Assembly: GCF_000025265.1 (NCBI RefSeq)
Contig: NC_013739.1
Location: 992,001 to 1,056,000 of the forward strand
Origin: Conexibacter woesei DSM 14684
GTDB taxonomy: Bacteria; Actinomycetota; Thermoleophilia; Solirubrobacterales; Solirubrobacteraceae
Reading direction: 5' to 3'
Length of the DNA stretch: 64,000 bases
In this document: in pieces, positions 1 through 8,065 of the stretch
How positions within the stretch are numbered: position 1 is the first letter of the stretch
Layout: each line of letters begins with the position of its first letter
Made by a program: the position numbers and the translations under genes
The notes under the pieces: generated by a model
What the model saw: only the letters and a program-made list of their open reading frames with translations
Databases searched by the model: none
Told to the model about the DNA's origin: nothing

Positions 1-1
1 C

Positions 2-1153
2 GACGTCGCCGATCAGCTCGCGGGCGGCGCGAGAGGAGCGGGCGAGCTGTCCGCGAGAATCGAGCAGCAGGTCCAGCAGCTGGCGCAGGCAGCCCCGAGC
101 GTTGCGGACGACCCCGCCTTCCAGGAGCTGCAACGGCTGACCGCCGACGCCGCGCAGCAGACCGGTCAGGTCGCGACCGACGCGCAGGACGCCGCCGACC
201 GGCTCGGCACGCTCGCGCAGCAGGCGCAGGGCGCGTCGGGCCGCAGCGACGCGCTGAAGGCGCAGGTCCAGCAGGGCCGCGACGACGTCGACAGACTCGC
301 GCGCGGCGCCGCGCAGGTCGCCGACGGCGCCGCGCAGCTCAGCAGCGGCCTCGCGACCGCTGCGGACGGCGCGCAGAGACTCCCGCCCGGCGCCAGACAG
401 CTGCAGGACGGCGCCGGCAGATTGGCGAAGGGGCTGAGAGGAGCCCGCGACAGAGTCCCGGCGAGCGACCCCGCGGACCGCTCCGCGCAGGCCGAGACGA
501 TCGCCAACCCGGTCCAGCTGTCGTCGTCCAACGCGCACCCGGCGGGCGTCTACGGCCGCGGGATGGCGCCGTTCTTCCTCTCGATCGCGCTGTGGGTCTT
601 CGGCCTGATCGCGTACCTGATGCTTCGTCCCGTCGCCGGCGAGGCGCTCGCGAGCCGGCTGCCGGCCGCGACCGTCGCGCTCGGCGCGTGGCTGCCGGCG
701 GCCGGGCTCGGGATGGTCGCGGCGCTGATCCTCTACGCCGTCGTCGACGTCGGTCTCGGGCTCGACCCGATAGAGCCGTTGCAGACGATCGGCCTGATGC
801 TGCTCGCGGCGATGACGTTCGTCGCGATCGACCACTGCCTGCGGCTCGCGCTCGGCGTCGTCGGCGACGCGGTCTCGCTCGTGCTGCTCGTGCTCCAGCT
901 CGCCGCGTCGGGCGGCATCTACCCGATCGAGACCGCGCCCGGCGTGCTGCAGGCGATCCATCCGTTCCTGCCGATGACCTACACGATCGACGGGTTCCGC
1001 GTGACGATCTCCGGCGGGCAGACGTCGCACCTGGTCACGAGCGTGCTCGTGCTCGTCGGCCTGCTCGTGGCGGCGCTCGCGATCACGACCTGGACGGTCC
1101 ACCGCCAGCGCGTCTGGACGATCGCGCGGCTGAAGCCCGAGCTGGAGCTGTAG
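2..1153 (+). CDS. YhgE/Pip-type membrane protein, 3' part (5' end outside window)
   Basis: The reading frame is open from the window edge, so the start is missing; 383 residues are visible. The first ~170 residues are Ala/Gln-rich coiled-coil-like sequence with repeated DGAAQL, DGAQRL and DGAGRL units, typical of the extracytoplasmic region of YhgE/Pip (ABC-2-like) proteins. From about residue 188 there are five hydrophobic segments (beginning FFLSIALWVFGLIAYLML and ending LVTSVLVLVGLLVAALAI), matching the C-terminal ABC-2-type membrane domain of this family. The family includes Pip phage-infection proteins and type VII-associated YhgE proteins; the substrate is unknown. It ends 51 bp before the convergent pyrF stop. 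Confidence 0.75.
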   Translation, partial: DVADQLAGGARGAGELSARIEQQVQQLAQAAPSVADDPAFQELQRLTADAAQQTGQVATDAQDAADRLGTLAQQAQGASGRSDALKAQVQQGRDDVDRLARGAAQVADGAAQLSSGLATAADGAQRLPPGARQLQDGAGRLAKGLRGARDRVPASDPADRSAQAETIANPVQLSSSNAHPAGVYGRGMAPFFLSIALWVFGLIAYLMLRPVAGEALASRLPAATVALGAWLPAAGLGMVAALILYAVVDVGLGLDPIEPLQTIGLMLLAAMTFVAIDHCLRLALGVVGDAVSLVLLVLQLAASGGIYPIETAPGVLQAIHPFLPMTYTIDGFRVTISGGQTSHLVTSVLVLVGLLVAALAITTWTVHRQRVWTIARLKPELEL

Positions 1154-1204
1154 CCGCTACTGGCGCGCCGCAGCGGCGCGTGCGGGCGAGAGCGGCGGCG
1201 CGCG

Positions 1205-2162
1205 CTACCAGCGCCAGCGGCCGGCGCGCGCGAGCGGCTCGCGCAGCACGGCGGTCAGCTCGCTCGCGACGGCGCGCGCGCCGTCGCGGATCTGCGCGTC
1301 GACCGTCGCTCCGGCACCTGCCGCGTCCGCGTGCGTTCTCCAGCCGCCGGCGACCGCGCGCGAGGCGGCGGCGACGGCGCCGAGCCCCGTCGTCGTTGAC
1401 GAACAGCGGAAAGTCGTCCGGCGCGCCGCCCTGCGCGCCGAGGCCCGGCACGAGCAGGAACGTGTGCGGCATCAGCGCGCGCAGCACGCGCGCGTCGTCG
1501 GGGTAGGTGAGCCCGGCGACGGCGCCGACGTTGGAGTAGCCGCACGCGCCGCGGCGCTCGGCGCCCAGCTCGTCGATCAGCTTCGCGACCTGCTCGAAGA
1601 CGCGGCCGTCCGGCGTCTCCAAGCCCTGCACGCGCGCGGAGCCGGGGTTGCTCGTGCGCACGAGCACGAACAGGCCCTTGCCGTAGGCGTCGGCGGCGTC
1701 GAGCATCGGCTGCAGCGACTCGGGGCCGAGGTAGGGGCTGAGTGTGACGGCGTCGCTGTCGTGGACGGGCAGCTCCCGCTCGCCGATCTGCAGCCGGCCG
1801 AGCGCCGCGGTCGCGTACGCGGCCATCGTCGAGCCGATGTCGCCGCGCTTGGAGTCCTCGACGACGAGCAGGCCGGCCGCGCGCGCGTGGGCGGTGACCT
1901 CCTCCAGCGCGTGCAGCCCGGCGGCGCCGAACGCCTCGAAGAAGGCCGACTGCGGCTTGACCGCGGGCGCGACGCCGGCGACGCCGTCGATCACCGCGCG
2001 GCAGAAGCGCGCCGCGGCGGCGGCCGCGCCGGCGAGGTCCTCGACGCCGTCGAGCAGCTCGGGCGGCAGCTGGCGCAGCTCCGGGTCGAGGCCGACGACG
2101 AGCAGGCTGCGGGTCGCCTCGATGCGGGCGACGAGGCGATCGGCGAAGTGGTCGGCGGCCAT
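1205..2162 (-). CDS. pyrF: orotidine 5'-phosphate decarboxylase, with apparent single-base frameshift
   Basis: Decarboxylates OMP to UMP, the last step of de novo pyrimidine synthesis. It is the type-2 (long) form: the N-terminus carries VVGLDPELRQLP, the catalytic lysine lies in DSKRGDIGST near residue 105, and LVPGLGAQGG near residue 240 is the phosphate-binding region. The frame reading from the ATG at 2160-2162 runs into low-complexity Arg-rich sequence after FVNDDG. Shifting frame at the C-run 1385-1388 gives a family-like C-terminus (LGAVAAASRAVAGGW, ending AGRWRW) that stops at 1205-1207. Removing one C restores about 318 residues. This is either a sequencing error or a genuine lesion; intact function cannot be assumed. 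The gene is convergent with the preceding membrane-protein gene. Confidence 0.85.
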
Positions 2163-2266
2163 CGACCGGCGAGTCTAGTGCCCGCGACGCGCCAACCTTC
2201 GCACCCGTTTCCGGACGGTCGATAGGGTCCGCTCGTCCCCCGTCACGACGTGCCCCGGAGGTTGAG

Positions 2267-2926
2267 ATGAAGGTGATCGGAGTCGGCTTCGGCCGCACCG
2301 GCACGATGTCGCTCAAGCAGGCGCTCGCGGATCTCGGCGCCGGACCGTGCTTCCACATGATCGATCTGATCATGGGCGAGCGGAAGGTGCGCGACCTGCC
2401 CTACTGGGTGCGGATCGCCGACGGCGAGCCGGTCGACTGGAACGAGGTCTTCGACGGCTGGAACGCGACGGTCGACTGGCCGGCGGCGTCGAAGTGGCGC
2501 GAGCTGGTCGCCGCGTTCCCGGACGCGCCCGTGCTGCTCAACGTGCGCGAGTTCGACGGCTGGTACGCCAGCTGCGCGAACACGATACGCGCGGTCAAGC
2601 TCGCCGCGCAGGCGGGCGAGCTGGAGCCGGACGCCAACCGCGAGGAGCCGGCGCCGGAGCTGTGGGGCGTGATCGAGCGGCTGATCTGGGAGGGCGACTT
2701 CCAGGGCAGATTCGAGGATCGCGCGTGGATGCGGACGATGTACGACGAGCGGATCGAGGAGATCCGCGCGACCGTCCCGGCCGAGCGGCTGACGGTCTGG
2801 AGCATCGGCGACGGCTGGCAGCCGCTGGCGGACATGCTCGGCGTCGCGGCGCCGCCGACGCCGTTCCCGCGGCTGCACGACACGAACGACTTCCGCGTCG
2901 AGTTCGGGCTGCCGGCGCTGGCGTAG
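2267..2926 (+). CDS. sulfotransferase-family P-loop protein
   Basis: A 219-residue protein starting at an ATG with a good Shine-Dalgarno (ccggagg, about 8 bp upstream). Its N-terminus IGVGFGRTGTMSLKQAL is the 5'-phosphosulfate/P-loop signature of the Sulfotransfer_4-type family, found in bacteria and eukaryotes and sometimes mislabelled as epimerase. The conserved downstream segment VLLNVREFDGWYAS fits the family's 3'-phosphate-binding strand, with Arg replacing the more usual D/R pairing. No signal peptide is present, so it is cytoplasmic. The natural acceptor is unknown. It stands alone between pyrF, which is divergent, and a small acidic protein gene. Confidence 0.75.
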   Translation: MKVIGVGFGRTGTMSLKQALADLGAGPCFHMIDLIMGERKVRDLPYWVRIADGEPVDWNEVFDGWNATVDWPAASKWRELVAAFPDAPVLLNVREFDGWYASCANTIRAVKLAAQAGELEPDANREEPAPELWGVIERLIWEGDFQGRFEDRAWMRTMYDERIEEIRATVPAERLTVWSIGDGWQPLADMLGVAAPPTPFPRLHDTNDFRVEFGLPALA

Positions 2927-2994
2927 CGGCAGGCGGCGCACGCCCGGGCGGCAGCGTCCGGGCGGGCGCCTGCGGGGGCGGTACCCTCCGCCGC

Positions 2995-3303
2995 ATGGAC
3001 CAGCTGTTGAAGCTCACCGCCGACGCCGGGGTCGAGGTGTCGGCGGCCGAGACCGCGCTCGAGGACGAGATGCCGCAGGCCGCCCGCGACGCGCTCGACC
3101 GTGCCGACGACCTGCTCGACGATCTGCGCGAGCGCTGGCCGTCGATGTCGCCGGTCGAGCGCAGCGTGATCGGCGGCGCGGCCGGCGCGGTGCGCCGTCG
3201 CCGCGACGCCGTCGCCGCGCGCGTCCCTGTCCGCAGAGTCGTGACCGACGTCGCCGCCGAGGTCGACCCCGAGCAGGACGAGGATCCCGAGGCGGAGAGC
3301 TAG
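2995..3303 (+). CDS. small acidic protein of unknown function
   Basis: A 102-residue protein, MDQLLKLTADAGVEVSAAET onward. It is strongly acidic at the N-terminus and at the end (EVDPEQDEDPEAES), with a helical middle rich in Ala, Asp and Arg (RDALDRADDLLDDLRERW). There is no signal peptide or transmembrane segment. I do not recognise the family. The stop overlaps the stop of the convergent downstream gene by 3 bp. Its codon use is typical of the window, which supports it being real rather than a chance frame. Confidence 0.6.
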   Translation: MDQLLKLTADAGVEVSAAETALEDEMPQAARDALDRADDLLDDLRERWPSMSPVERSVIGGAAGAVRRRRDAVAARVPVRRVVTDVAAEVDPEQDEDPEAES

Positions 3304-3881
3304 CCCTCCGCCAGCGATCTGTACAGCTCGGCGGTGAACCGCCGCAGCTGCGCGACCTGCTCGGCGCCGGCCTCCGAGCACGTCATCTCGATGCCGGACC
3401 GGACCGCGACCAGCGCTGCGCGCTGCACGCGGGGCGCCGTCAGCAACGGCACCTTCTGCTCGTTCGCGAGCGCCTGCAGCGCTCGCAGGTCGCCGAGGTC
3501 GCCGGCGGCCACGTCGTCGCGGTAGTACGCCACGACGAAGCCGTGCGAGGCGGAGTGCAGCGAGGCGGTCGGGTCGACCGGCTCGGTGTGGAAGCGCGGC
3601 TGCGGGAGCTGCGCCTTCGCGGCGAGCAGGCGTCGCTCGAACGCATGCTGGCGGTCGACCTCGCGCTGGTCGTTGGTGACCGTGAAGCGCAGGTCGCTCT
3701 CGCGGCAGCCGTCGTGGATCCCTGCCGCCGCCGGCGCCGGGCCGGAGGAGCCGAGCCCGAAGACGAGCGCGCAGATGGCGAACGTTCCGACGACGAACGC
3801 GGCGAGCGCGCAGACGGCGCGGCGGGAGATCCCCGCCGCGCCGTCGCGGTCCACGCCGTCGCGATCGGTGCGCAGACCCAT
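3300..3881 (-). CDS. membrane-anchored DUF3105-like protein
   Basis: A 193-residue protein with one N-terminal transmembrane segment (AVCALAAFVVGTFAICALVF, residues ~22-41) and an extracytoplasmic domain. The core PQPRFHTEPVDP...LHSASHGFVVAYY resembles the DUF3105 family, which has a conserved G/PPxSGxH and VHxLEHGxVV pattern; here SLHSASHGFVV aligns with the latter. Two cysteines (DGCRES and EMTCSEAG) could form a disulfide. It starts 9 bp after the stop of the upstream OmpA-like gene on the same strand, so the two are probably co-transcribed envelope proteins. Function is unknown. Confidence 0.6.
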   Translation of the reverse strand: MGLRTDRDGVDRDGAAGISRRAVCALAAFVVGTFAICALVFGLGSSGPAPAAAGIHDGCRESDLRFTVTNDQREVDRQHAFERRLLAAKAQLPQPRFHTEPVDPTASLHSASHGFVVAYYRDDVAAGDLGDLRALQALANEQKVPLLTAPRVQRAALVAVRSGIEMTCSEAGAEQVAQLRRFTAELYRSLAEG

Positions 3882-3890
3882 CGCGCGCGC

Positions 3891-6206
3891 CTAGCGGTAG
3901 GAGAGCGTCAGCTCGACGCGGCGGTTCAGCCTGCGTCCCTGCGCGGTGTCGTTGGTCGCGCGCGGGCGGCTCTCGCCGGCGCTGCGCGTCCGCAGCGGCG
4001 CCTTCACGCCCAGTCGGCGCAGCTCCGCGCAGACCGCCTTCGCGCGGGCGAGCCCGAGCGCGCGGTTGGCGACGACGCCGCCGTCGGAGTCGGTGTGCCC
4101 GGTGCACGTGACCCGCTTGACACCCTTCAGCTGCGGCGCGATCGCGCGGGCATAGCGGCGGCCCTGCGCGAGCAGGGTGTCGTCGCCGACGCGGAACTGG
4201 CCGTCGGAGGGGATCACGATCGTGCGCGCCGGCAGCAGCCGTGCGACGCGCGTCGCTCTCAGCACGGTGCCGCCCTTCGTGGTCGCCTTGATCTTGAAGA
4301 CCGCTCTGACGCCGCCGATGCGGTCGACGAGCTGGCGTCCGCGGGCGTTCAGCTTGACGCCGACGACGGTGCGCGAAGCGCCTCTGCCGGTCAGGCGCCC
4401 GCTGCCGATCGCGACGAGCTTCGTCTTCCCGTCGACGGTGACCTTGGCGTAGACCGTGACGACGCACTGGTCGACGACCGCGCCGGTGACCTTGCAGCCG
4501 ACGGTCGTGCCGGTGCCGCCGAGCCCCGTCGCGATGCTCTCGCCGAGCGCGACTCTGACGGCCGGCTTCACCGGCGCGCGCGGCGCGGGCGCTCTCGGCT
4601 GGTCAGCGCCGAGCGTGAAGCGCACGACCTGCACCTGCGAGACGTTGCCGGCCAGATCGCTCTGGCGCACCTCGAACGTGTGGCTGCCCGCGCTGAGTCC
4701 AGTGAATCTCACCGGGCTCGCGCACGGCGCCCAGGCGCCGCCGTCGATGCGGCAGCTGAACGTCGCGCCGGCCTCGCCGGCGAACGCGAACGTCGCGGTC
4801 GTGCCGCTCGTCGCACCGGGCCCGGACTGGACGGCCGGCGCCGCCGGCGCCTTCGTGTCGAGCGTCCAGGTGTGCGTTGCGGGGGAGGACGGCATGCTGC
4901 CCAGCGTCGACTGGCGCACTCTCAGCGTGTGCGTGCCGTCGGCGAGGCCGGTCGGCGTGTAGGGGCTGGTGCAAGCGGTCCAGGCGCCGCCGTCGAGCTG
5001 GCACTCGAACGTCGCGCTCGGAACGCCCGTGAACGCGAACGTCGCGGTCGCGGCGTGCGCGGCCGGCGCCGAGACGTACGTCGGCGCGGCCGGCGCCGAG
5101 GCGCGCACGGCGACGCCGATGCGGAAGGTGCCGGTCAGCGGCGTCGTCGCCTCGTCGTCGACGGCGTCGAAGTTGATGCCGTACGTGCCGGGCGCGAGCC
5201 CGGCCGGCGGCGCCAGTCTGAGCGTCGCTCTCGCCGGGTTGCCCGGCGTCGTCTCGAGCGTCGCCCACGCGGGCAGACCGGAGGCGGAGATCGCGACGGT
5301 GTCGGCGGCGTTGCCGTCGGAGGCGGAGAACTCGATCGTGCGCGTCTGGCCCGGCTCGACCTCGTACGGCTCGGTGGAGAGGCCGTCGATCGTCGGCGCG
5401 AGCGCGCCGTCCGGGGCGACGCGCATCAGCACGTCGCGCTCGGCGTAGTCGCCCTGCGAGTCGGTGACGCGCGCCTTGTAGATGTAGTGGGCGCCGGCGG
5501 CGAACGTGCTCGTCGTCGCGGCGGGGATCGTCACCTGGCCCGTCTGGTCGAGCGTGACGACGTCGGCGTCGGCGGCGTCGGGGTCTTCGGGCTTGAGCCG
5601 CGTCGCGTATGTCAGCGTGCCGCCGTCGGCGTCGGAGGCGTTGAGGTTCTGCGAGTAGAGCGAGCCTCTGCCGATGCCGGTGACGACGTCGGAGCCGAGG
5701 AACGGCGCGGCGGTCGCCTGCCCGGTGACCTTGCGCACCTGCGCCTCGAACTGGACGTATCCGTTGTCGGAGTTGGCGAGGTTGACGATCCCGGCGATGC
5801 GGTTGCCGTTCCGCCAGCGCAGCACGTATCTGCCGTCGGGGGCGCCGTCGGTCGGGAAGGTGATCGTGTCGAGCGGGACGTCGAACTCACCGGCGTACGT
5901 GGCCGAGTTGGGCAGGCAGCGGGTCGCGACGGCATCGACCTGCACCGGCGCGCTCTCGCCGGTGGGCGACTCGACGTTGAAGTCGAGATTCTTCTGCGAG
6001 CCGACGCCGCTGGGGCAGCCGTAGACCTCCAGGTAGGTCATCGTGCCGTGCAGCCTGCCGTCGGCAGTGACGCTCGCGGTGAAGAAGCCGCCCTGCAGGT
6101 GAGCGGCGGAGGCTGGCGCAGTCGCTGCCAGCGGTGCGGCGACGAGCGTCGCGGCGCACGCGATGAGCGCGCGCCGAGCACGGCGCGCGCGAAGTGGATG
6201 GGACAA
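3891..6206 (-). CDS. exported Ig-like repeat protein with C-terminal OmpA domain
   Basis: A 771-residue protein. Only a TTG start at 6204-6206, preceded by gaaggt, keeps the n-region of the signal peptide (LIACAATLVAAPLAATAPASA). The middle contains several beta-sandwich repeats. Two near-identical Ig-like modules carry the pattern FxCxLDGGAWxxCxSP at about residues 390-480 and 480-575, each with paired Cys. The C-terminal ~110 residues are an OmpA/MotB peptidoglycan-binding domain: FRVGDDTLLAQGRRYARAI, then TCTGHTDSDGG, then ARAKAVCAELRRLGV, ending with RRLNRRVELTL. The Asp and Arg that bind diaminopimelate are kept. The protein is likely anchored to the cell wall. The downstream DUF3105-like gene follows after 9 bp. 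Confidence 0.8.
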   Translation of the reverse strand: MSHPLRARRARRALIACAATLVAAPLAATAPASAAHLQGGFFTASVTADGRLHGTMTYLEVYGCPSGVGSQKNLDFNVESPTGESAPVQVDAVATRCLPNSATYAGEFDVPLDTITFPTDGAPDGRYVLRWRNGNRIAGIVNLANSDNGYVQFEAQVRKVTGQATAAPFLGSDVVTGIGRGSLYSQNLNASDADGGTLTYATRLKPEDPDAADADVVTLDQTGQVTIPAATTSTFAAGAHYIYKARVTDSQGDYAERDVLMRVAPDGALAPTIDGLSTEPYEVEPGQTRTIEFSASDGNAADTVAISASGLPAWATLETTPGNPARATLRLAPPAGLAPGTYGINFDAVDDEATTPLTGTFRIGVAVRASAPAAPTYVSAPAAHAATATFAFTGVPSATFECQLDGGAWTACTSPYTPTGLADGTHTLRVRQSTLGSMPSSPATHTWTLDTKAPAAPAVQSGPGATSGTTATFAFAGEAGATFSCRIDGGAWAPCASPVRFTGLSAGSHTFEVRQSDLAGNVSQVQVVRFTLGADQPRAPAPRAPVKPAVRVALGESIATGLGGTGTTVGCKVTGAVVDQCVVTVYAKVTVDGKTKLVAIGSGRLTGRGASRTVVGVKLNARGRQLVDRIGGVRAVFKIKATTKGGTVLRATRVARLLPARTIVIPSDGQFRVGDDTLLAQGRRYARAIAPQLKGVKRVTCTGHTDSDGGVVANRALGLARAKAVCAELRRLGVKAPLRTRSAGESRPRATNDTAQGRRLNRRVELTLSYR

Positions 6207-6253
6207 CTGAGACCTTCTGTTCTAGCTCGGCGACCGTGCCTGATCGCGCGAAC

Positions 6254-6277
6254 CACGGGGGGATGGTTCCTCCCGTG
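6254..6277 (-). terminator. hairpin between thioesterase and OmpA-like genes
   Basis: A 10-bp stem (CACGGGGGGA / TCCTCCCGTG, one G-U pair) with a tetraloop lies between two genes on the minus strand. There is no U-tract, so it may be a Rho-dependent pause or a leader hairpin of the OmpA-like gene rather than a classical terminator. Confidence 0.35.
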
Positions 6278-6304
6278 ATCGGCCGGGGATGCGGCGGGCT
6301 TGAG

Positions 6305-7204
6305 TCAGTCGAGCGGCATGAAGATCGCGAGCTGCCGCGAGTGCGCGAGCAGCGTGCCGTCGCCGAGGAACAGCAGCCCGTCCTCCTCCACCAGCCCGTC
6401 CTGCGCGGTCGAGCTGCGGTACCAGCCGAGCACCGCCTGGTCGGGCAGGCCGGCGGGCGGTATGTCGGCGCGGAAGTGGATCGTCAGGTCGATCGTCGGC
6501 GCGACCGCGGGCCGGTCGAGCGGCTCGAAGCCGGGCGGCCACCAGACGTCGGAGCACAGCGCGACGTAGGCGGCGTCGACCGCGTGCGGCGCGGGCAGCG
6601 TGATCCAGCCGCCGGCCTGCGGCGACTCGCCCTCGCGGGGCGCGCGTCCGCTGAACGGGATGCCGCCGAAGCGGGGCGCGAGCTGGACGCGGTGGGAGAT
6701 CGCGGGTGCGGACTCGTTCACCTGAAGCCAGTGCGCGTCGTCGTCGCGGCGCCAGTCGGCGGGCGCCAGGCGCGGCGCCTCGCGCGGCGGCGCCGGGGCG
6801 GCCGCGGGCGGCGCCGGCAGCCACGTGCCGGCGGCGGGCAGGTCGGGCACGGCGAGCGCGGCCAGCCCGGCGAGCACGTCGCGACCGGCCTGGGAGGCGC
6901 TGACGCGCACGGTCGTGATGCGCCGCCCGCTGCGCACCGTCTCGACGAGCAGCTCCAGCTCGCCCGCGCCGGCCGGGCGCAGGTAGTGGAGCGTCAGCGA
7001 GCGCAGCCGCAGCTCGCCGGCAGGGTCGGCGTGCGCCAGCAGCGCGCGGACGACGATCGCGGCGAGGTAGCCGCCGTTGGCCGCCGTCGGCGCGGCCCAG
7101 CCGAGGTCGACGTCGGCGGCGAAGCGGCCGTCGCCGAGCGGCTGCACGGCGGTAGCGGCGTCGAACGAGCGGGGCGGGGTCTCGGCCTCTCCGAAGCTGC
7201 TCAT
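6305..7204 (-). CDS. acyl-CoA thioesterase (TesB-like double hotdog)
   Basis: A 299-residue protein that probably hydrolyses acyl-CoA to free acid and CoA in the cytoplasm. The N-terminal half (RFAADVDLGWAAPTAANGGYLAAIVVRAL) has the Asn-Gly-Gly hotdog-helix motif of TesB/4HBT_3 proteins. A second hotdog follows after a proline-rich linker (residues ~150-170) and ends with DGLVEEDGLLFLGDGTLLAHSRQLA, the typical TesB-like C-terminal strand. The start is ATG at 7202-7204, the first Met in a long open frame and 17 bp from the palindrome shared with the divergent enoyl-CoA hydratase. Context suggests fatty-acid or sterol-type acyl-CoA metabolism. Confidence 0.8.
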   Translation of the reverse strand: MSSFGEAETPPRSFDAATAVQPLGDGRFAADVDLGWAAPTAANGGYLAAIVVRALLAHADPAGELRLRSLTLHYLRPAGAGELELLVETVRSGRRITTVRVSASQAGRDVLAGLAALAVPDLPAAGTWLPAPPAAAPAPPREAPRLAPADWRRDDDAHWLQVNESAPAISHRVQLAPRFGGIPFSGRAPREGESPQAGGWITLPAPHAVDAAYVALCSDVWWPPGFEPLDRPAVAPTIDLTIHFRADIPPAGLPDQAVLGWYRSSTAQDGLVEEDGLLFLGDGTLLAHSRQLAIFMPLD

Positions 7205-7220
7205 GGCCCGGGACGCTAGC

Positions 7221-7240
7221 ACTAGGATGGCCGTCCTAGT
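7221..7240. promoter_or_regulatory. operator-like palindrome between divergent acyl-CoA genes
   Basis: A perfect inverted repeat, ACTAGGA-N6-TCCTAGT, is centred in the 54-bp gap between the divergent thioesterase and enoyl-CoA hydratase. TAGGAT/TAGGAC within it could serve as -10 elements in either direction. The size and position fit a TetR-family repressor site, as known for KstR-like regulators of acyl-CoA genes; the regulator itself is not identified here. Confidence 0.6.
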
Positions 7241-7258
7241 CCAGTGACCGGAGGCGGG

Positions 7259-8047
7259 ATGAGCGAGACGACGATCACCACCGAGCGGCGCGGCAACGTC
7301 TTCCTGATCGGGCTGAACCGCCCGCACAAGCGCAACGCGTTCACGCTCCGGATGCTCGACGAGCTGGCGCTCGCCGTCGGCGAGCTGGAGTCCGATCCCG
7401 ACCTCTGGGCCGGCGTGCTGTTCGCGCACGGCGACCACTTCACCGCCGGCCTCGACCTCGGCGACGTCGCGCCGGAGCTGCAGGCCAACGGCCACCTGCG
7501 CACTCCGGAAGGCGGGCGCCAGCCGTGGCGCCTGGACGGCGCGCCGTACACGACCCCGCTCGTCGCGGCCGTCGGCGGCTGGTGCCTGACGATCGGGATC
7601 GAGCTGATGCTCGCCTCCGACATCCGCGTCGCGGCGTCGGACACGCGCTTCATGCAGCTGGAGGTGCAACGCGGCATCTACCCGTTCTGCGGCGCGACGC
7701 TGCGGATGCCGCGCGAGGCCGGCTGGGGCAACGCGATGCGCTGGTTGCTGACGGGTGACGAGTTCGACGCCGCCGAGGCTCACCGGATCGGGCTCGTGCA
7801 GGAGGTCGTCGAGCCTGGCCATCAGCTCGAGCGCGCGATCGAGCTGGCCGAGCGGATCGCGACCGTCGCTGCGCCGCTCGGCGTGCGCGCGACGCTCGCC
7901 TCGGCGCAGGCGGCGATCCCGTTCGCCGAGCGCGAGGCGGCGATCGGCCTCCAGCCGGCGGCGCTCCCGTTGATGCGCAGCGACGACGGCGCCGAGGGAC
8001 TGGCTTCGTTCGTCGAGCGCCGCGCGGCGAGGTTCGCCGGGCGGTAG
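7259..8047 (+). CDS. enoyl-CoA hydratase/isomerase family protein
   Basis: A 262-residue crotonase-fold protein. The ATG at 7259 is chosen over an in-frame GTG at 7244 because ggaggcggg sits just upstream of the ATG. Family features are NRPHKRNAF near the N-terminus, the oxyanion-hole segment FAHGDHFTAGLDL, and VGGWCLTIGIELMLASDIRVA. The catalytic-region glutamates of canonical hydratases are not clearly both present (FMQLEVQRGIYPFCG), so the reaction could be hydration, isomerisation or another crotonase chemistry. It is the first gene of a same-strand cluster with two acyl-CoA dehydrogenases 18 bp downstream. Confidence 0.8.
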   Translation: MSETTITTERRGNVFLIGLNRPHKRNAFTLRMLDELALAVGELESDPDLWAGVLFAHGDHFTAGLDLGDVAPELQANGHLRTPEGGRQPWRLDGAPYTTPLVAAVGGWCLTIGIELMLASDIRVAASDTRFMQLEVQRGIYPFCGATLRMPREAGWGNAMRWLLTGDEFDAAEAHRIGLVQEVVEPGHQLERAIELAERIATVAAPLGVRATLASAQAAIPFAEREAAIGLQPAALPLMRSDDGAEGLASFVERRAARFAGR

Positions 8048-8065
8048 CGCGGGTAGGCGCCCGCC

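Noticed and set aside
3543-6278. Very long open frames antisense to real genes (for example 3543-6278 plus strand, 15820-18768 minus strand, 29764-32001 plus strand).
   Set aside because: Their translations are low-complexity Arg/Ala/Gly/Glu sequence without domains, caused by the GC-rich third positions of the true genes on the other strand.
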